61,118 nucleotides of DNA from a virus. This document shows positions 8,882-17,936 of this stretch, one piece after another (the first letter of the stretch is position 1; every line of letters begins with the position of its first letter). The stretch spans positions 1 to 61,118 of IMG/VR virus record IMGVR_UViG_3300024264_000034; one strand, written 5' to 3'. Both the position numbers and the translations under genes were made by a program. The notes beneath the pieces are model-generated. The model did not search any database and was not told the origin of the DNA. It worked only from the letters and a program-made list of their open reading frames with translations.

Positions 8882-11800
8882 TTATATATTTGATTCTTCA
8901 ACCTTTGTATTTTTAAACCTTGTTGGTACTGGATTAGATGGTCTTCCAGTTTTTGTAAATCCTATATTAAATTCAAATTTAAGTTTAGCTATAGAATTAA
9001 TACCATCAGTTGTATCTACAGTTGCCTTACCTGTCTTTTTATCAACACCCCAAACTTCATTTGTAAATAATTGTGATTTTACAGTTTCATTATAAGTGTT
9101 AGCATATGCTTTTCCTAAATCATAATAAGCTTCATATTTAGCTCTTAATTCATCTTCATCTAAATCTGGATCCTTTTTCTTTACATAAGCGATTGCGCTA
9201 TTAATAGATTTAGTTTTTCTCTCAACATATTCAGGATCTTCTAAATCAAAATCATACTTTTTAGCAAGATCCTTAATTTCATTAGCGGTCTTTTTAGTAT
9301 CTTCAGCTGTACCGTCAAAAATACCTGAATACATTTTAGTTTTATCTGACATTTTTGCAAGGTCATCTTTGGTTTCCTTTGGTGGAATTTTTTGACCTTT
9401 TGAATTAGTAAATTCTTTGTATTCACTTAACTGTGTTTTTTCACCAGACGCGGACGCGCCACCGGCACCTTTCTTAATTGACCTGGCTTCAACACTGGCC
9501 ATAATTAATTGTATCTTTTTCTGAATTTCTTCTGGTGAATCTTTTTCATAATCAATTTTTTCAGGTGAAATTGAGATAATGTCGCCTAGTGGATAATTAG
9601 AAGCAGCTGGCATATAAACATTATTTCCTTTATTTAATTCTCTCATATAAGAGACCATCTCTACTACATCAGCAGCACCAGTTTTCATATAAGGGTCTAA
9701 CATCATAGCACCAGTAGCAGACATTAACTTTTCATCATATTCTTTTGGGTCTTTAATATCTTTGAGTGATTTAAAATCATTCATTAATTTTTCTTGTGCT
9801 TTAGTAGGTTTCTTATCTCCAAATTGTTTCTTAAATCCGTCAGCTATAATATCAGCAGTGCCGTCTTTTAATTTAGTTCTATTTTCTGGTGTTGTTGGTG
9901 GAGTATCTGGAAATGCTGATAAGGTTTCCATTTCACCTTGGTCTTTAAAAGATTTTTGCGCTTGTTCTACAATGGCATTGTATTTGTTTAATGCAGCTTC
10001 TGCCTTTTCAGCTTCTTTTTTACTACCATATATCTTTTCTAATTTTTCAGTACTAGGTATTTCTTGCTTATCATAATTAACACCATCAAATGAAACTCCC
10101 TTTTCAGATACACCTACTTTAGTTTTAGATTTCTTATCACCGAATAATTTAGCACCAGTCATTTGCTTTTTACCAATACGATTAGCAGATTCTTTATCAA
10201 TATTATCTAAGCCATAATCTTTTGCCACATTAACTATTGAAGCAGGGGAGCTTTTATCACCTAACACTTTTCTATATAAACCAGTTTTTGCTGTATCTAC
10301 ATAAAACTTTGATCCGCTTTGATTTTTCTTAATAATTCCATCTTCTACTAATTCCCCAAATAATTTTTGTTTATCTTCATCAGATGCATTAGGATCATTT
10401 ATAGTTTCCATTGCGGTTAAAACTTTTTCTGCATTTTCTTTTTGGTCCGGATCTTTCACATCGTTTATCTGTTTCTGAATAACATCATTTATTCTAGAAA
10501 GACCTTTTAATTTTTTTGCATCTTCTTCAGGTTCTTTACCACCAACTATTTCTTTTGCCTTTTTATATGCTGGTGTATCTTTGTCATAACCAAGTGCAGA
10601 TGAAACTTTTACTTGTCTTCCTGTTTCTGGATTTTTAAATTTTTGATCTTCAGCATTAGCTTCTATAACTACTTTGCCTAAGTTAATAAATTTATTGTAA
10701 TTAAGAACTTTTTCTTCTACAACCAATTCTTCTAGATCTTTATGATTAACTTCTTCAGCTACTTTATTATTTAAGTATTCTCCGAATGTTGTAAATTCTT
10801 TAGAAGTTTCTTTATTAATGCTATCACTTATTTTAGAAACCATTTTATTAAAATCATCAATTACAGACGCTGTCATAACTGCACCTATTCTTTTAGGATT
10901 TCTTTTCTTTCTTAAAGATCCTAGCATTATTTTATATAAGTTCTTTAATGAATCTGATTTTTGTAAAATTTCTTTAGTCCTACTATTCTTAATTAAGTCT
11001 AAATTTACATCAAACTCAGGCCCTTTTGCAAAATCAGCTTTTTGGATATCTAATTTTTGTAAATCAGTTCCTCTCTTAGATGTATAATCATTAAATAAGT
11101 TATTCACTAATTCCACGTATCTTTCTTGTGGTGTGTTCGTTAGCAATTCACCTGCTCTTAAACCTCTTTCTTCTATAAAAGCTAAGATATCTAACAAAAG
11201 AATTTCATTAATATCCGCAGGAGCTCTTCTTAAATCTACAGGCTCCTTATCTTTCATTAACATTTGAGTATAAGGATCAATCATTTTAGCAGTAAACGTT
11301 TGATTAGTACCTGGTCTAAAAAATTTAAAGATAATTGAATCTATAGGTTTATTTAAATCATTTTGTAAAGTAGTTTTATCAATAGTAGGATTTAAACAAC
11401 CGATTAGATATTTAGCAAATGAGCCTGTACCAAACACTTCCATTTGGTCTTCTCTTGGTGTAGAAAGAAATTCTCTAATCTTTCTTTTTTGTTCTTCTTT
11501 TAAATATCCACTAAATATTGGAATAAGTGGAGTAACTTGAAACGCAGAAGCCCAGTCTCTTAATACCCTAGGATCTTCAATTACTTTAGCAATTTTACCT
11601 TTAGCATTTTTTACTTGGATATGAGTTAAGATTAAATTATTAGCAGGAAGATTATCATATTTAATAGCCCCTGGTTGGTTATGAACAAAATACTGAAAGC
11701 AAAATCTCCAATGATCTGGTAAATCTTGTATATGCCCTTCTGTTTGTTTAAGTATGTATTGGATTGCCGGTTCATAATACATCATTAGTGTTCGGTCCAC

Positions 11801-11971
11801 TATATTGATAGGCATTTTGCTATTGCCTTTAAAAAATTGTATTTGGTCTCCATGCTTCTCAAATGCAAAAGACGATCCGGATAGTTTTTCGGTCACTAGC
11901 AAATAATCTTTAAATAGATCATTTACGAATTGTTGCCCTACTTCTTTATATATGTTTGTTAACTCTTTCAT
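8882..11971 (-). CDS. Large protein with N-terminal ligase-like nucleotidyltransferase domain
   Basis: A 1029-residue protein. TEKLSGSS at 27-34 resembles motif I (KxxG, nucleophile K29) of covalent nucleotidyltransferases. WRFCFQYF (88-95) could be motif III, IDSIIFKFF (210-218) motif IV and TAKMIDP (227-233) motif V, in the right order and spacing for an ATP-dependent DNA/RNA ligase fold of about 240 residues. The remaining 780 residues are Lys/Glu/Asp-rich, largely helical or disordered, with no domain I recognise. The glutamate usual in motif IV is Asp, so activity is uncertain. It follows a terminator and its own promoter-like box and precedes the NMNAT-like gene by 3 nt. Confidence 0.6.
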   Translation of the reverse strand: MKELTNIYKEVGQQFVNDLFKDYLLVTEKLSGSSFAFEKHGDQIQFFKGNSKMPINIVDRTLMMYYEPAIQYILKQTEGHIQDLPDHWRFCFQYFVHNQPGAIKYDNLPANNLILTHIQVKNAKGKIAKVIEDPRVLRDWASAFQVTPLIPIFSGYLKEEQKRKIREFLSTPREDQMEVFGTGSFAKYLIGCLNPTIDKTTLQNDLNKPIDSIIFKFFRPGTNQTFTAKMIDPYTQMLMKDKEPVDLRRAPADINEILLLDILAFIEERGLRAGELLTNTPQERYVELVNNLFNDYTSKRGTDLQKLDIQKADFAKGPEFDVNLDLIKNSRTKEILQKSDSLKNLYKIMLGSLRKKRNPKRIGAVMTASVIDDFNKMVSKISDSINKETSKEFTTFGEYLNNKVAEEVNHKDLEELVVEEKVLNYNKFINLGKVVIEANAEDQKFKNPETGRQVKVSSALGYDKDTPAYKKAKEIVGGKEPEEDAKKLKGLSRINDVIQKQINDVKDPDQKENAEKVLTAMETINDPNASDEDKQKLFGELVEDGIIKKNQSGSKFYVDTAKTGLYRKVLGDKSSPASIVNVAKDYGLDNIDKESANRIGKKQMTGAKLFGDKKSKTKVGVSEKGVSFDGVNYDKQEIPSTEKLEKIYGSKKEAEKAEAALNKYNAIVEQAQKSFKDQGEMETLSAFPDTPPTTPENRTKLKDGTADIIADGFKKQFGDKKPTKAQEKLMNDFKSLKDIKDPKEYDEKLMSATGAMMLDPYMKTGAADVVEMVSYMRELNKGNNVYMPAASNYPLGDIISISPEKIDYEKDSPEEIQKKIQLIMASVEARSIKKGAGGASASGEKTQLSEYKEFTNSKGQKIPPKETKDDLAKMSDKTKMYSGIFDGTAEDTKKTANEIKDLAKKYDFDLEDPEYVERKTKSINSAIAYVKKKDPDLDEDELRAKYEAYYDLGKAYANTYNETVKSQLFTNEVWGVDKKTGKATVDTTDGINSIAKLKFEFNIGFTKTGRPSNPVPTRFKNTKVEESNI

Positions 11972-11990
11972 TATTAGTTTTTAGTTATAC

Positions 11991-12002
11991 TTATTATATA
12001 TT
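11991..12002 (-). promoter_or_regulatory. Late-promoter-like box (AATATATAATAA)
   Basis: AATATATAATAA on the minus strand, 19 nt upstream of the ATG at 11971 and just downstream of a terminator-like hairpin, which makes an independent transcription start here plausible. Confidence 0.5.
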
Positions 12003-12023
12003 AGAATTAGCAAATGTTTAAAA

Positions 12024-12052
12024 CAAAAAAGATGAGACATTATCTCACCTTT
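12024..12052 (-). terminator. Intrinsic terminator
   Basis: On the minus strand a 10-bp stem (AAAGGTGAGA / TCTCATCTTT, one G-T pair) closes a 5-nt loop and runs into a T-rich tract. It lies 40 nt past the stop at 12093 and before the promoter-like box of the next gene. Confidence 0.75.
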
Positions 12053-12092
12053 AACACACTTTTAATATTTTACAATAATTATTACATTATGA

Positions 12093-12416
12093 TTAAGATA
12101 CATCCATATAATCACCGTGGTCGCATGCTATACCCTTTCTAGTTAATTCTTTACAAATTTTATCTAGAGTACCATCTTCATAATACATAGGTAATGTTTC
12201 CTTTATCCCTAATGATGACAGTAGAGATTCAGTAGCATCATAACCTATCTTTGATCTTTTATTTACATTTGCAGTTTTCTTTACATCGTATAAAGAGGTT
12301 CCATAAAATCTACCTCGATCTGTATATACAAAGTTAATCCCTTTTATATTAAAAGGCTTGCCTGCTCTGTCAACATATCTACTACCTTCGTTTATAAATT
12401 CATTAAAGTTTTTCAT
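12093..12416 (-). CDS. Small protein with capsid-targeting-like N-terminus
   Basis: A 107-residue protein of unknown fold. It begins MKNFNEFINE|G, which closely resembles the ten-residue capsid-targeting sequence of T4 internal proteins (IPIII begins MKTYQEFIAE) and ends in a gp21-type cleavage context. The mature part would be a basic-to-neutral small protein (DRAGKPFNIKGINF...). It sits next to another small protein of this type, stop and start almost touching, and ends at a terminator. The likely role is an internal head protein; this is inference from the peptide. Confidence 0.65.
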   Translation of the reverse strand: MKNFNEFINEGSRYVDRAGKPFNIKGINFVYTDRGRFYGTSLYDVKKTANVNKRSKIGYDATESLLSSLGIKETLPMYYEDGTLDKICKELTRKGIACDHGDYMDVS

Positions 12417-12417
12417 A

Positions 12418-12786
12418 TTATGCTAATTTAGATTTACCATCCCAGACCTTTACAATATAATCTTTACCATCCTTTTCTAAATATCTTGGATCTTGTTTAG
12501 TAGGTCTCATTAATAATCCGTGCGATCTTTGGCCTCTCCCATGTTTACCTTTTCCCATATCATATCCTCTCTTTGCCATCCAATCAGATCCTCCAGAAAA
12601 GTAAGAAGCGAAATAACCTCGGTTTGATCTGTCATTAGGATCTAAACCTTTATGCTTAACTATTAAGTTTTGTAAATCTTTCCATTTAGATTTGCCATTC
12701 TTTTCAGCATAATCCAATACCATTTTTTTAATAGTGTCCATATCCTTTGATTCATTAAGGGATTCATAAGTATGTAAGTGTTCCAT
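12418..12786 (-). CDS. Small basic protein with processing-like N-terminus
   Basis: A 122-residue protein starting MEHLHTYESLNE|S, similar to the peptides of neighbouring genes. The rest is basic and rich in Gly, Lys and Arg (GKGKHGRGQRSHG near residue 80), as expected for something that contacts DNA. It is preceded by an 87-nt spacer with a TATATAAATA string and abuts the 107-aa gene. A DNA-associated internal head protein is plausible but unproven. Confidence 0.6.
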   Translation of the reverse strand: MEHLHTYESLNESKDMDTIKKMVLDYAEKNGKSKWKDLQNLIVKHKGLDPNDRSNRGYFASYFSGGSDWMAKRGYDMGKGKHGRGQRSHGLLMRPTKQDPRYLEKDGKDYIVKVWDGKSKLA

Positions 12787-12797
12787 ATTGTTGTTTA

Positions 12798-12812
12798 TTA
12801 TTTATATAAATA
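12798..12812 (-). promoter_or_regulatory. TTTATATAAATAATA promoter-like box
   Basis: Minus-strand TTTATATAAATAATA 12 nt before the ATG at 12786, within the 87-nt spacer. It contains TATAAATA, the T4 late-promoter core, exactly. No other structure was seen in the spacer. Confidence 0.5.
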
Positions 12813-12873
12813 TAATCAATTTTTTATTGTTGTGGCCATAATTCTCTAATTATTTTTAGAAAGTTATTAACAA

Positions 12874-14145
12874 TTATCTACCAAATTTAATTATACCCAT
12901 TAATTGATTAATTGCAGCAAAAGTACCAGTAAGCTTATAGATCTTACCTTTATATTTAAATACAATACCTTCCGTTGGAAATATTGATTCTATACCACCA
13001 ATACGACTTAGCCTTGCAAGCTCAGCTTCAACTTTTTTAACTTGTTCTACGCCGCCTGTCTTTTTAATCTTACTTGCTTGAGTTTCAATTTCTTTTCTTA
13101 GTCTTTGTGCTTCACCTGATGGATTAGCAGCTAAGAAGTTAGAAGCATTTTTCATAATGATAGAACCTAGCTCTAAAAACAGATCTTCAAATGGTCTAAT
13201 GTTTTCTTTATACTTTTTAGCAACATCTTCTTTATCAAACTTCTTAACTAGTGCAGCTTCATTAGGACCAACTTGTTTAGCTAAAGATCTCATGTTTAAA
13301 CTCTTCTTATCACCGTATGCCCATCTTCTAAGTAAACCTTCTTTAACGTCCTGAGATAGAGTTGGAAATTCTTTATCTATTAATTCTCTCCACCACATTT
13401 CATGATATCTTGAAACTTCATCACCGTCGTTTAAACCATATCTTTTTTCTAAAGCATTAACTTGATTAATAAACTTTTTCTTATTTGCAGTAAAATCTAA
13501 ATCTCTTTGTAATTGAATTACTTTAGGCGGTATAATTTTAAATGTTTTACCAATATCAGCCTTTACCTTTTGAAGTATATTTGTTATTTCTTTTGCAGGT
13601 TTATTATTTGTACCTATGATATTACCTTTACCATCTGTTTCTTTTATCCCATGAAATTGTATAACATCTCTATCATAATGAATAACGTTTGGATTCAATG
13701 AATAGATTAGTTCCATATTCATAAAATCTTTTCCATTCTTAAAATACTTTTCTTGATCTGCTGGTGAAAGTTTTCTTAATAGCTTATCTAAATCTCTAGC
13801 AGCCAAGATAAATGTTTCTTCAACTAGCTTTGATGCATGTCCTGTAAACATATCAATGGTACCATTAAGATCTAGAGGGTTTGCCATTTGACCTTTATTT
13901 CTAGCAAATTTTACTTTACCATCTTGGATAGTTACAAATAAGTTTTGCCCGTCAGTTTTTTCTGTAGGATCTTCTTCAAAGTTTAACTGTCCCCTAAGAC
14001 CAGCATCAACCATTGCTTTAAAATCACCAAAGGTTAACTCTTTATTATCAAATGGATGCTGCATATGACCAGCTGCACCACCTTCAAACAAAAATGGCTG
14101 ACTTTTGTCAGTCAGCCACTCTTCAAACAATTTTATATGTTTCAT
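12874..14145 (-). CDS. DNA/RNA ligase-like nucleotidyltransferase with capsid-targeting-like N-terminus
   Basis: A 423-residue protein. TEKTDGQN at 61-68 is a good motif I (KxDG, nucleophile K63). MNMELIY (E145) fits motif III, VIQFHG motif IIIa, EGIVFK (392-397) motif IV and KIYKL (401-405) motif V. This is the covalent nucleotidyltransferase core of ATP-dependent ligases and capping enzymes. About 180 mostly helical residues separate motifs IIIa and IV, which is unusual. The N-terminus MKHIKLFEEWL...PFLFE|G resembles T4 capsid-targeting/processing peptides. The substrate is unknown. It shares the TEK motif I context with the 1029-aa protein nearby, so the two may be paralogous. Confidence 0.7.
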   Translation of the reverse strand: MKHIKLFEEWLTDKSQPFLFEGGAAGHMQHPFDNKELTFGDFKAMVDAGLRGQLNFEEDPTEKTDGQNLFVTIQDGKVKFARNKGQMANPLDLNGTIDMFTGHASKLVEETFILAARDLDKLLRKLSPADQEKYFKNGKDFMNMELIYSLNPNVIHYDRDVIQFHGIKETDGKGNIIGTNNKPAKEITNILQKVKADIGKTFKIIPPKVIQLQRDLDFTANKKKFINQVNALEKRYGLNDGDEVSRYHEMWWRELIDKEFPTLSQDVKEGLLRRWAYGDKKSLNMRSLAKQVGPNEAALVKKFDKEDVAKKYKENIRPFEDLFLELGSIIMKNASNFLAANPSGEAQRLRKEIETQASKIKKTGGVEQVKKVEAELARLSRIGGIESIFPTEGIVFKYKGKIYKLTGTFAAINQLMGIIKFGR

Positions 14146-14159
14146 TTAGTTTGTTTTTA

Positions 14160-15701
14160 TTATGATCCCATAGTAGATTGTAAAGCTCCAACCATTGCTC
14201 CATAGTCTTCACCATACTTATCAATTAAACCATCAGCAGTTTCAGTTGCTTTAGTTTCATCAAAGTCATCTCCGAATGCATCTTTTAACATTTTCATTGC
14301 ATATTCTTTAAATTGATCAGCAGATTTAATTTCAGCTTCATTTACTTTACCTAATTTATTATTAGCAAGCTTTCTGAACTTTTCAGCAATTGAATCATCG
14401 GCTAATACTTCTTCCTCTTCTTTAACCAGTGGAATTTCGATACCGTCCTCAGATACATCGTTTGGTGAATCAGGAATTACTTCAGTAACCTTTTGATCTG
14501 GTGTAATTAATTCTTTACCTTTACCTTCAACATTTTTAGGTTTACCTCTTTCCATTGTATCTCCTGCAATACCTGCAGCAGTTTCTGGCCCGTCACCTTT
14601 AATTACAGGAATTGCAATTCCATCATCTCCGGCAATTTCATCAGCAATTTCATCACCTTCAACTTTAGTAATTACTTCGCCAATAGCTTCTTCTACAGAT
14701 TCTTCTTTCTTATCATCTTCATCTTCAAAATCTTCACCATCATGTGTTTTAGATTTGTCGCCTTTGTTTCCACCTAACACAACTCTGTCATAAGCCTCAT
14801 TTACAAAGGATGAGAAAGACATAATTTTAGATTCATTTTTATCTTCTTCTTCTTTGTCGTATTCAACATCTTTCTTTAGAGCATCTATTTCTTTATCATC
14901 AGATTTAACAGCCCCTTTATAATGGTCAGCTTTTTCTTTGTCATCTTCAGAATCAACTTTCTTATCTCCTTTATCTTCTAATTCATCACCTTCTTTTTCA
15001 TCTTCCATACCTTTGGCTTCTTCACCTTCAGCAAGAGGATCGGCAGAGGCTGCCATAGGAACAGCATAATCTTCAGGCTCCTCATCGTCATCATGATAAG
15101 AAATGTTTTTATTAATAGTTTCTTCTTTTTCTTTAATGAAATCTTCAAAGGCCATTATTCTTCTAGTAGCTTTTGGAGTTTCTTCTTCTTCTGAAGCAAC
15201 ATCAACACCGTCCTCATCCTCGACCTCATCGGCTTCAGCTGGAACTTCTGCTGTAATTTCTTGATCATCAGAAACTTCTTCACCTTCTTTATCTTCTAGA
15301 GATTTAGTAGCACCAATTTTATTTACTTCGTCTTCGATATCTTCAGCAGTATCTTCTTCAACTTCAGCAACTTCAGAATCAGTAGCAACAACTTCTTCAT
15401 CACCTTCTTTATCTTTGGTACCTTCTAGTGATTTAGCTTTACCTTTGACTTTCATTTCATCTTCAATATCTTCAGCTCTGTCTTCTTCAACACCATCCTC
15501 AGATATATCATTACTTTTAGCAAATGTCTTAGACATTGCTTCGAGTTTAGAAAGAAGATCTTTCTCCTTCTTTAACTCTTCTATACTGTCAAAACCAATC
15601 TTTTTGATCAATTCATCAACAGCTTCTTTTGTTACTTTTGCAGACTCATTGATCGGTTGATCTTTTGCAGTCATAGCAGAAAACTTTTTGATTGACTTCA
15701 T
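14160..15701 (-). CDS. Highly acidic repeat protein with several capsid-targeting-like peptides
   Basis: A 513-residue, very Glu/Asp/Lys-rich protein. It starts MKSIKKFSAM...QPINE|S. Comparable peptides recur internally: MAFEDFIKE at about 183-191 and MSFSSFVNE|A at about 294-303, plus VNE|A near 455. Residues about 73-105 and 117-145 are an imperfect duplication (both contain AEDIEDE and KSLE). The C-terminal 55 residues (from SADQFKEYAMKML) look like a compact helical domain. Charge and peptides fit a prohead-core or internal scaffold-type protein, but I cannot assign it to gp22 or gp67. It is the first gene of the internal-protein cluster. Confidence 0.6.
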   Translation of the reverse strand: MKSIKKFSAMTAKDQPINESAKVTKEAVDELIKKIGFDSIEELKKEKDLLSKLEAMSKTFAKSNDISEDGVEEDRAEDIEDEMKVKGKAKSLEGTKDKEGDEEVVATDSEVAEVEEDTAEDIEDEVNKIGATKSLEDKEGEEVSDDQEITAEVPAEADEVEDEDGVDVASEEEETPKATRRIMAFEDFIKEKEETINKNISYHDDDEEPEDYAVPMAASADPLAEGEEAKGMEDEKEGDELEDKGDKKVDSEDDKEKADHYKGAVKSDDKEIDALKKDVEYDKEEEDKNESKIMSFSSFVNEAYDRVVLGGNKGDKSKTHDGEDFEDEDDKKEESVEEAIGEVITKVEGDEIADEIAGDDGIAIPVIKGDGPETAAGIAGDTMERGKPKNVEGKGKELITPDQKVTEVIPDSPNDVSEDGIEIPLVKEEEEVLADDSIAEKFRKLANNKLGKVNEAEIKSADQFKEYAMKMLKDAFGDDFDETKATETADGLIDKYGEDYGAMVGALQSTMGS

Positions 15702-15719
15702 TTTAGTTATTTTATTTTT

Positions 15720-15730
15720 TTTATATATCC
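15720..15730 (-). promoter_or_regulatory. Late-promoter-like box (GATATATAAA)
   Basis: Minus-strand GGATATATAAA about 18 nt before the ATG at 15701, in the 55-nt gap after uvsW; it probably starts transcription of the internal-protein cluster. Confidence 0.5.
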
Positions 15731-15756
15731 ATGTCTTAGTGAAAAGATATTCTATA

Positions 15757-17262
15757 TTAGAATCTTATGTTCTGAACTTCAAATGGAAACTTTTCTTCTT
15801 TATATATTGTTCGCCTAGCAATACCGTGGCGGTAGATATAGTTAACCCAATCATGGTCTTCGGTCTTATATCTAAAATCATCTATAAAATCATAGATTTT
15901 AACTACGTCCTTAGATGAATGCTTTCTTAATCCTCTACCAATACTTTGTCTAATAATTACCTCAGACTTAAAGCTTTCAGTAAAAAAGATATTATGTATG
16001 TTTTTAATAGAAATACCAGTAGAAAAAGTACCATAAGATGCTACAATAATAACATCATCATTTTTTTCCATTCTACTTTTAAATTCTTCTCTTATATCTA
16101 CATTAACAGATCCGTCTACATAATAAACCTTTTTATCAGTTATATGTCTTAATTTATTATATAGTTTTTCACCGTATGCAATCTTATGGAATAATACTAA
16201 TGAATTTGATGTAGATTTTTTAATTACTTGGCAAACAAAATCTAACCTCTTTTCGCTTTGATTTATAAAGTTTTGTTCTAATCCAAATAATTTTTGCCTA
16301 TCTTGTGGATTTTTAGATAAAAAAGAAAAAGATTCTTTTTGTGCATCTGTTGCATAATCCATATGAAGTTGCATAACTTTACAGCTGGCTATATAGCCTT
16401 CCTCTTGTAATTGATTTGCTTTAACTTGTGTAACCAAAGGTCCCATAGCAGACATTAAGCTTAATCTATTAACAGTTCCTTTTTTAGGAATAGTTCCACT
16501 TAAACCAAATCTAAAATCACAATGCCAACATTTATCCATAATTTTTTGAATAGAGTTAGCTTTTGCTTTATGTGTTTCATCTACAAAAACAGCATCAAAT
16601 TGACTAAAATATTCCTCGTCTTTTTTAACTAAGGATTGATATGTCCCAATTACTAAATTAGAACTTTTTCTTATTTTTACCCCAGCATATATTTGTTGTG
16701 TCTTTAAAGGAATTCCTACTTTATTATATTCATCAAAATCACCTGTTGCTTGTAATACTAAATTTACATTAGGAACTATCATTAAGATTTTTTTCTTTCC
16801 TAATTTATCCATAAGATATGCAACGACCATAAAAGATATTAAGGTTTTACCCGCGGATGTTGCAAGTTCAGCCAAACATCTTCTATACTTTAAAATTTTA
16901 AATGCTGCATCTATTTGATATTCCCTAGGTTTAAAATCAGGTTGAGTTTTAAAAATTTCAGTTACCCATAATCTGAATTCATCTTCTTTAATTTCAGTAT
17001 CAAAAATATTAGTTATATTATTAAGAGAACACTGAAAATCGTAATCCTTACATATATCTAATATTTCTTTCCATAAACCAGCAGGGATCTTATTTCTTTT
17101 TACAAATGATACATTACCATCCCACACTCTCTTTTTAACCAAAGGGTGAAAGCGCCAACCTTCAATCTTTTTAGTTAAACTACTTTTTAGTTGTTCATAC
17201 TCTAATTCAGTACAAGCATCAATAACCAAAAACTTTTTATTTTCCGAGAGTGATAATTCCAT
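15757..17262 (-). CDS. uvsW: UvsW-like recombination helicase
   Basis: A 501-residue SF2 helicase, the length of T4 UvsW. Residues 1-95 form a UvsW-type N-terminal domain (GWRFHPLVKKRVWDG). Walker A is ATSAGKT (134-140), the DExH box is DETH (228-231) and motif III is SGT (255-257). The C-terminal RecA-like lobe ends with the arginine-finger motif QSIGRGLRK. The known role is unwinding recombination intermediates and R-loops and switching replication from origin- to recombination-dependent mode. Its start overlaps the uvsY stop by one base (TAATG), a translational coupling seen with its functional partner. Confidence 0.93.
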   Translation of the reverse strand: MELSLSENKKFLVIDACTELEYEQLKSSLTKKIEGWRFHPLVKKRVWDGNVSFVKRNKIPAGLWKEILDICKDYDFQCSLNNITNIFDTEIKEDEFRLWVTEIFKTQPDFKPREYQIDAAFKILKYRRCLAELATSAGKTLISFMVVAYLMDKLGKKKILMIVPNVNLVLQATGDFDEYNKVGIPLKTQQIYAGVKIRKSSNLVIGTYQSLVKKDEEYFSQFDAVFVDETHKAKANSIQKIMDKCWHCDFRFGLSGTIPKKGTVNRLSLMSAMGPLVTQVKANQLQEEGYIASCKVMQLHMDYATDAQKESFSFLSKNPQDRQKLFGLEQNFINQSEKRLDFVCQVIKKSTSNSLVLFHKIAYGEKLYNKLRHITDKKVYYVDGSVNVDIREEFKSRMEKNDDVIIVASYGTFSTGISIKNIHNIFFTESFKSEVIIRQSIGRGLRKHSSKDVVKIYDFIDDFRYKTEDHDWVNYIYRHGIARRTIYKEEKFPFEVQNIRF

Positions 17263-17711
17263 TAGTATTCTTTATCGTCTAAGCTAATTCTATTTCTTAT
17301 TGCAAATGCTAAATTATCACAAGTCTTTATACATTCTTGGTAATAATCCATATGAGATTGTAACATTTCCATTTGTGTTCTTAAATGAGATAAGTCAGCT
17401 TTAATAAAAGCAACCTTTTCTCCGCTTGTTAATTTAACATCATAGTCAATTGAATATTCCCTATACTTAATTTTATAGTATCTGTCATATGCACCTTGTC
17501 TTTTTTGTTTCGTTGTTTTAAAGTCTGTAATTTTATCTAATAAAATTTGTCTATAAGATAACATATTTACTTGACACTCAGCCAAATTACGAACTTCTTT
17601 TAATAAACTAACTAAATGACTTATCTTTATTTTCCAATCATCTCTATCTTTAGCTAATCTTTTTGCTAATTCCTCATTAGCCTCTCCTGTTGCAGTGTCA
17701 TTATATTCCAT
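17262..17711 (-). CDS. uvsY: UvsY-like recombination mediator
   Basis: A 149-residue helical protein, close to T4 UvsY in length. The central block (RYYKIKYREYSIDYDVKLT) and C-terminal helices (MDYYQECIKTCDNLAFAIRNRI) parallel the DYYSG and C-terminal helix region of UvsY. The known role is loading UvsX recombinase on gp32-coated ssDNA as a hexamer. It lies directly upstream of uvsW with a one-base overlap, the order conserved in T4-like phages. No uvsX lies in this window. Assignment rests on pattern plus context. Confidence 0.8.
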   Translation of the reverse strand: MEYNDTATGEANEELAKRLAKDRDDWKIKISHLVSLLKEVRNLAECQVNMLSYRQILLDKITDFKTTKQKRQGAYDRYYKIKYREYSIDYDVKLTSGEKVAFIKADLSHLRTQMEMLQSHMDYYQECIKTCDNLAFAIRNRISLDDKEY

Positions 17712-17936
17712 TTAAAATATACCTTTATCTTTATTAATCTTTTTATAACCCTTTACTTTAGGCTGAAACTTCTTTTTAGGTACTTCTGTAATAGAAAAAT
17801 TAGTTTTTACATCAGCTAATTCTGATTTATTAAAATTAGAAAATAACTTTAATTTTTTATTACTGTTTTCTAAATCTTTATAAAAGTCATCTACTTCTTC
17901 GCTCACAAAATTATTATAATTTTTTAAATTCATCAT
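17712..17936 (-). CDS. Small hypothetical protein
   Basis: A 74-residue lysine-rich protein starting MMNLKNYNNFVSE|E, which weakly resembles the capsid-targeting-like peptides of the later cluster. Two ATGs are adjacent; the first overlaps the primase stop (ATGA-type overlap). It is followed without a gap by uvsY. It has no recognised domain. It may be an internal head protein or a replication accessory protein. Confidence 0.55.
   Translation of the reverse strand: MMNLKNYNNFVSEEVDDFYKDLENSNKKLKLFSNFNKSELADVKTNFSITEVPKKKFQPKVKGYKKINKDKGIF

Noticed and set aside
12787-12873. Possible terminator in the spacer after the ligase-like gene
   Set aside because: Only a 5-bp A/T stem (TAATT/AATTA) without a T-run could be found.
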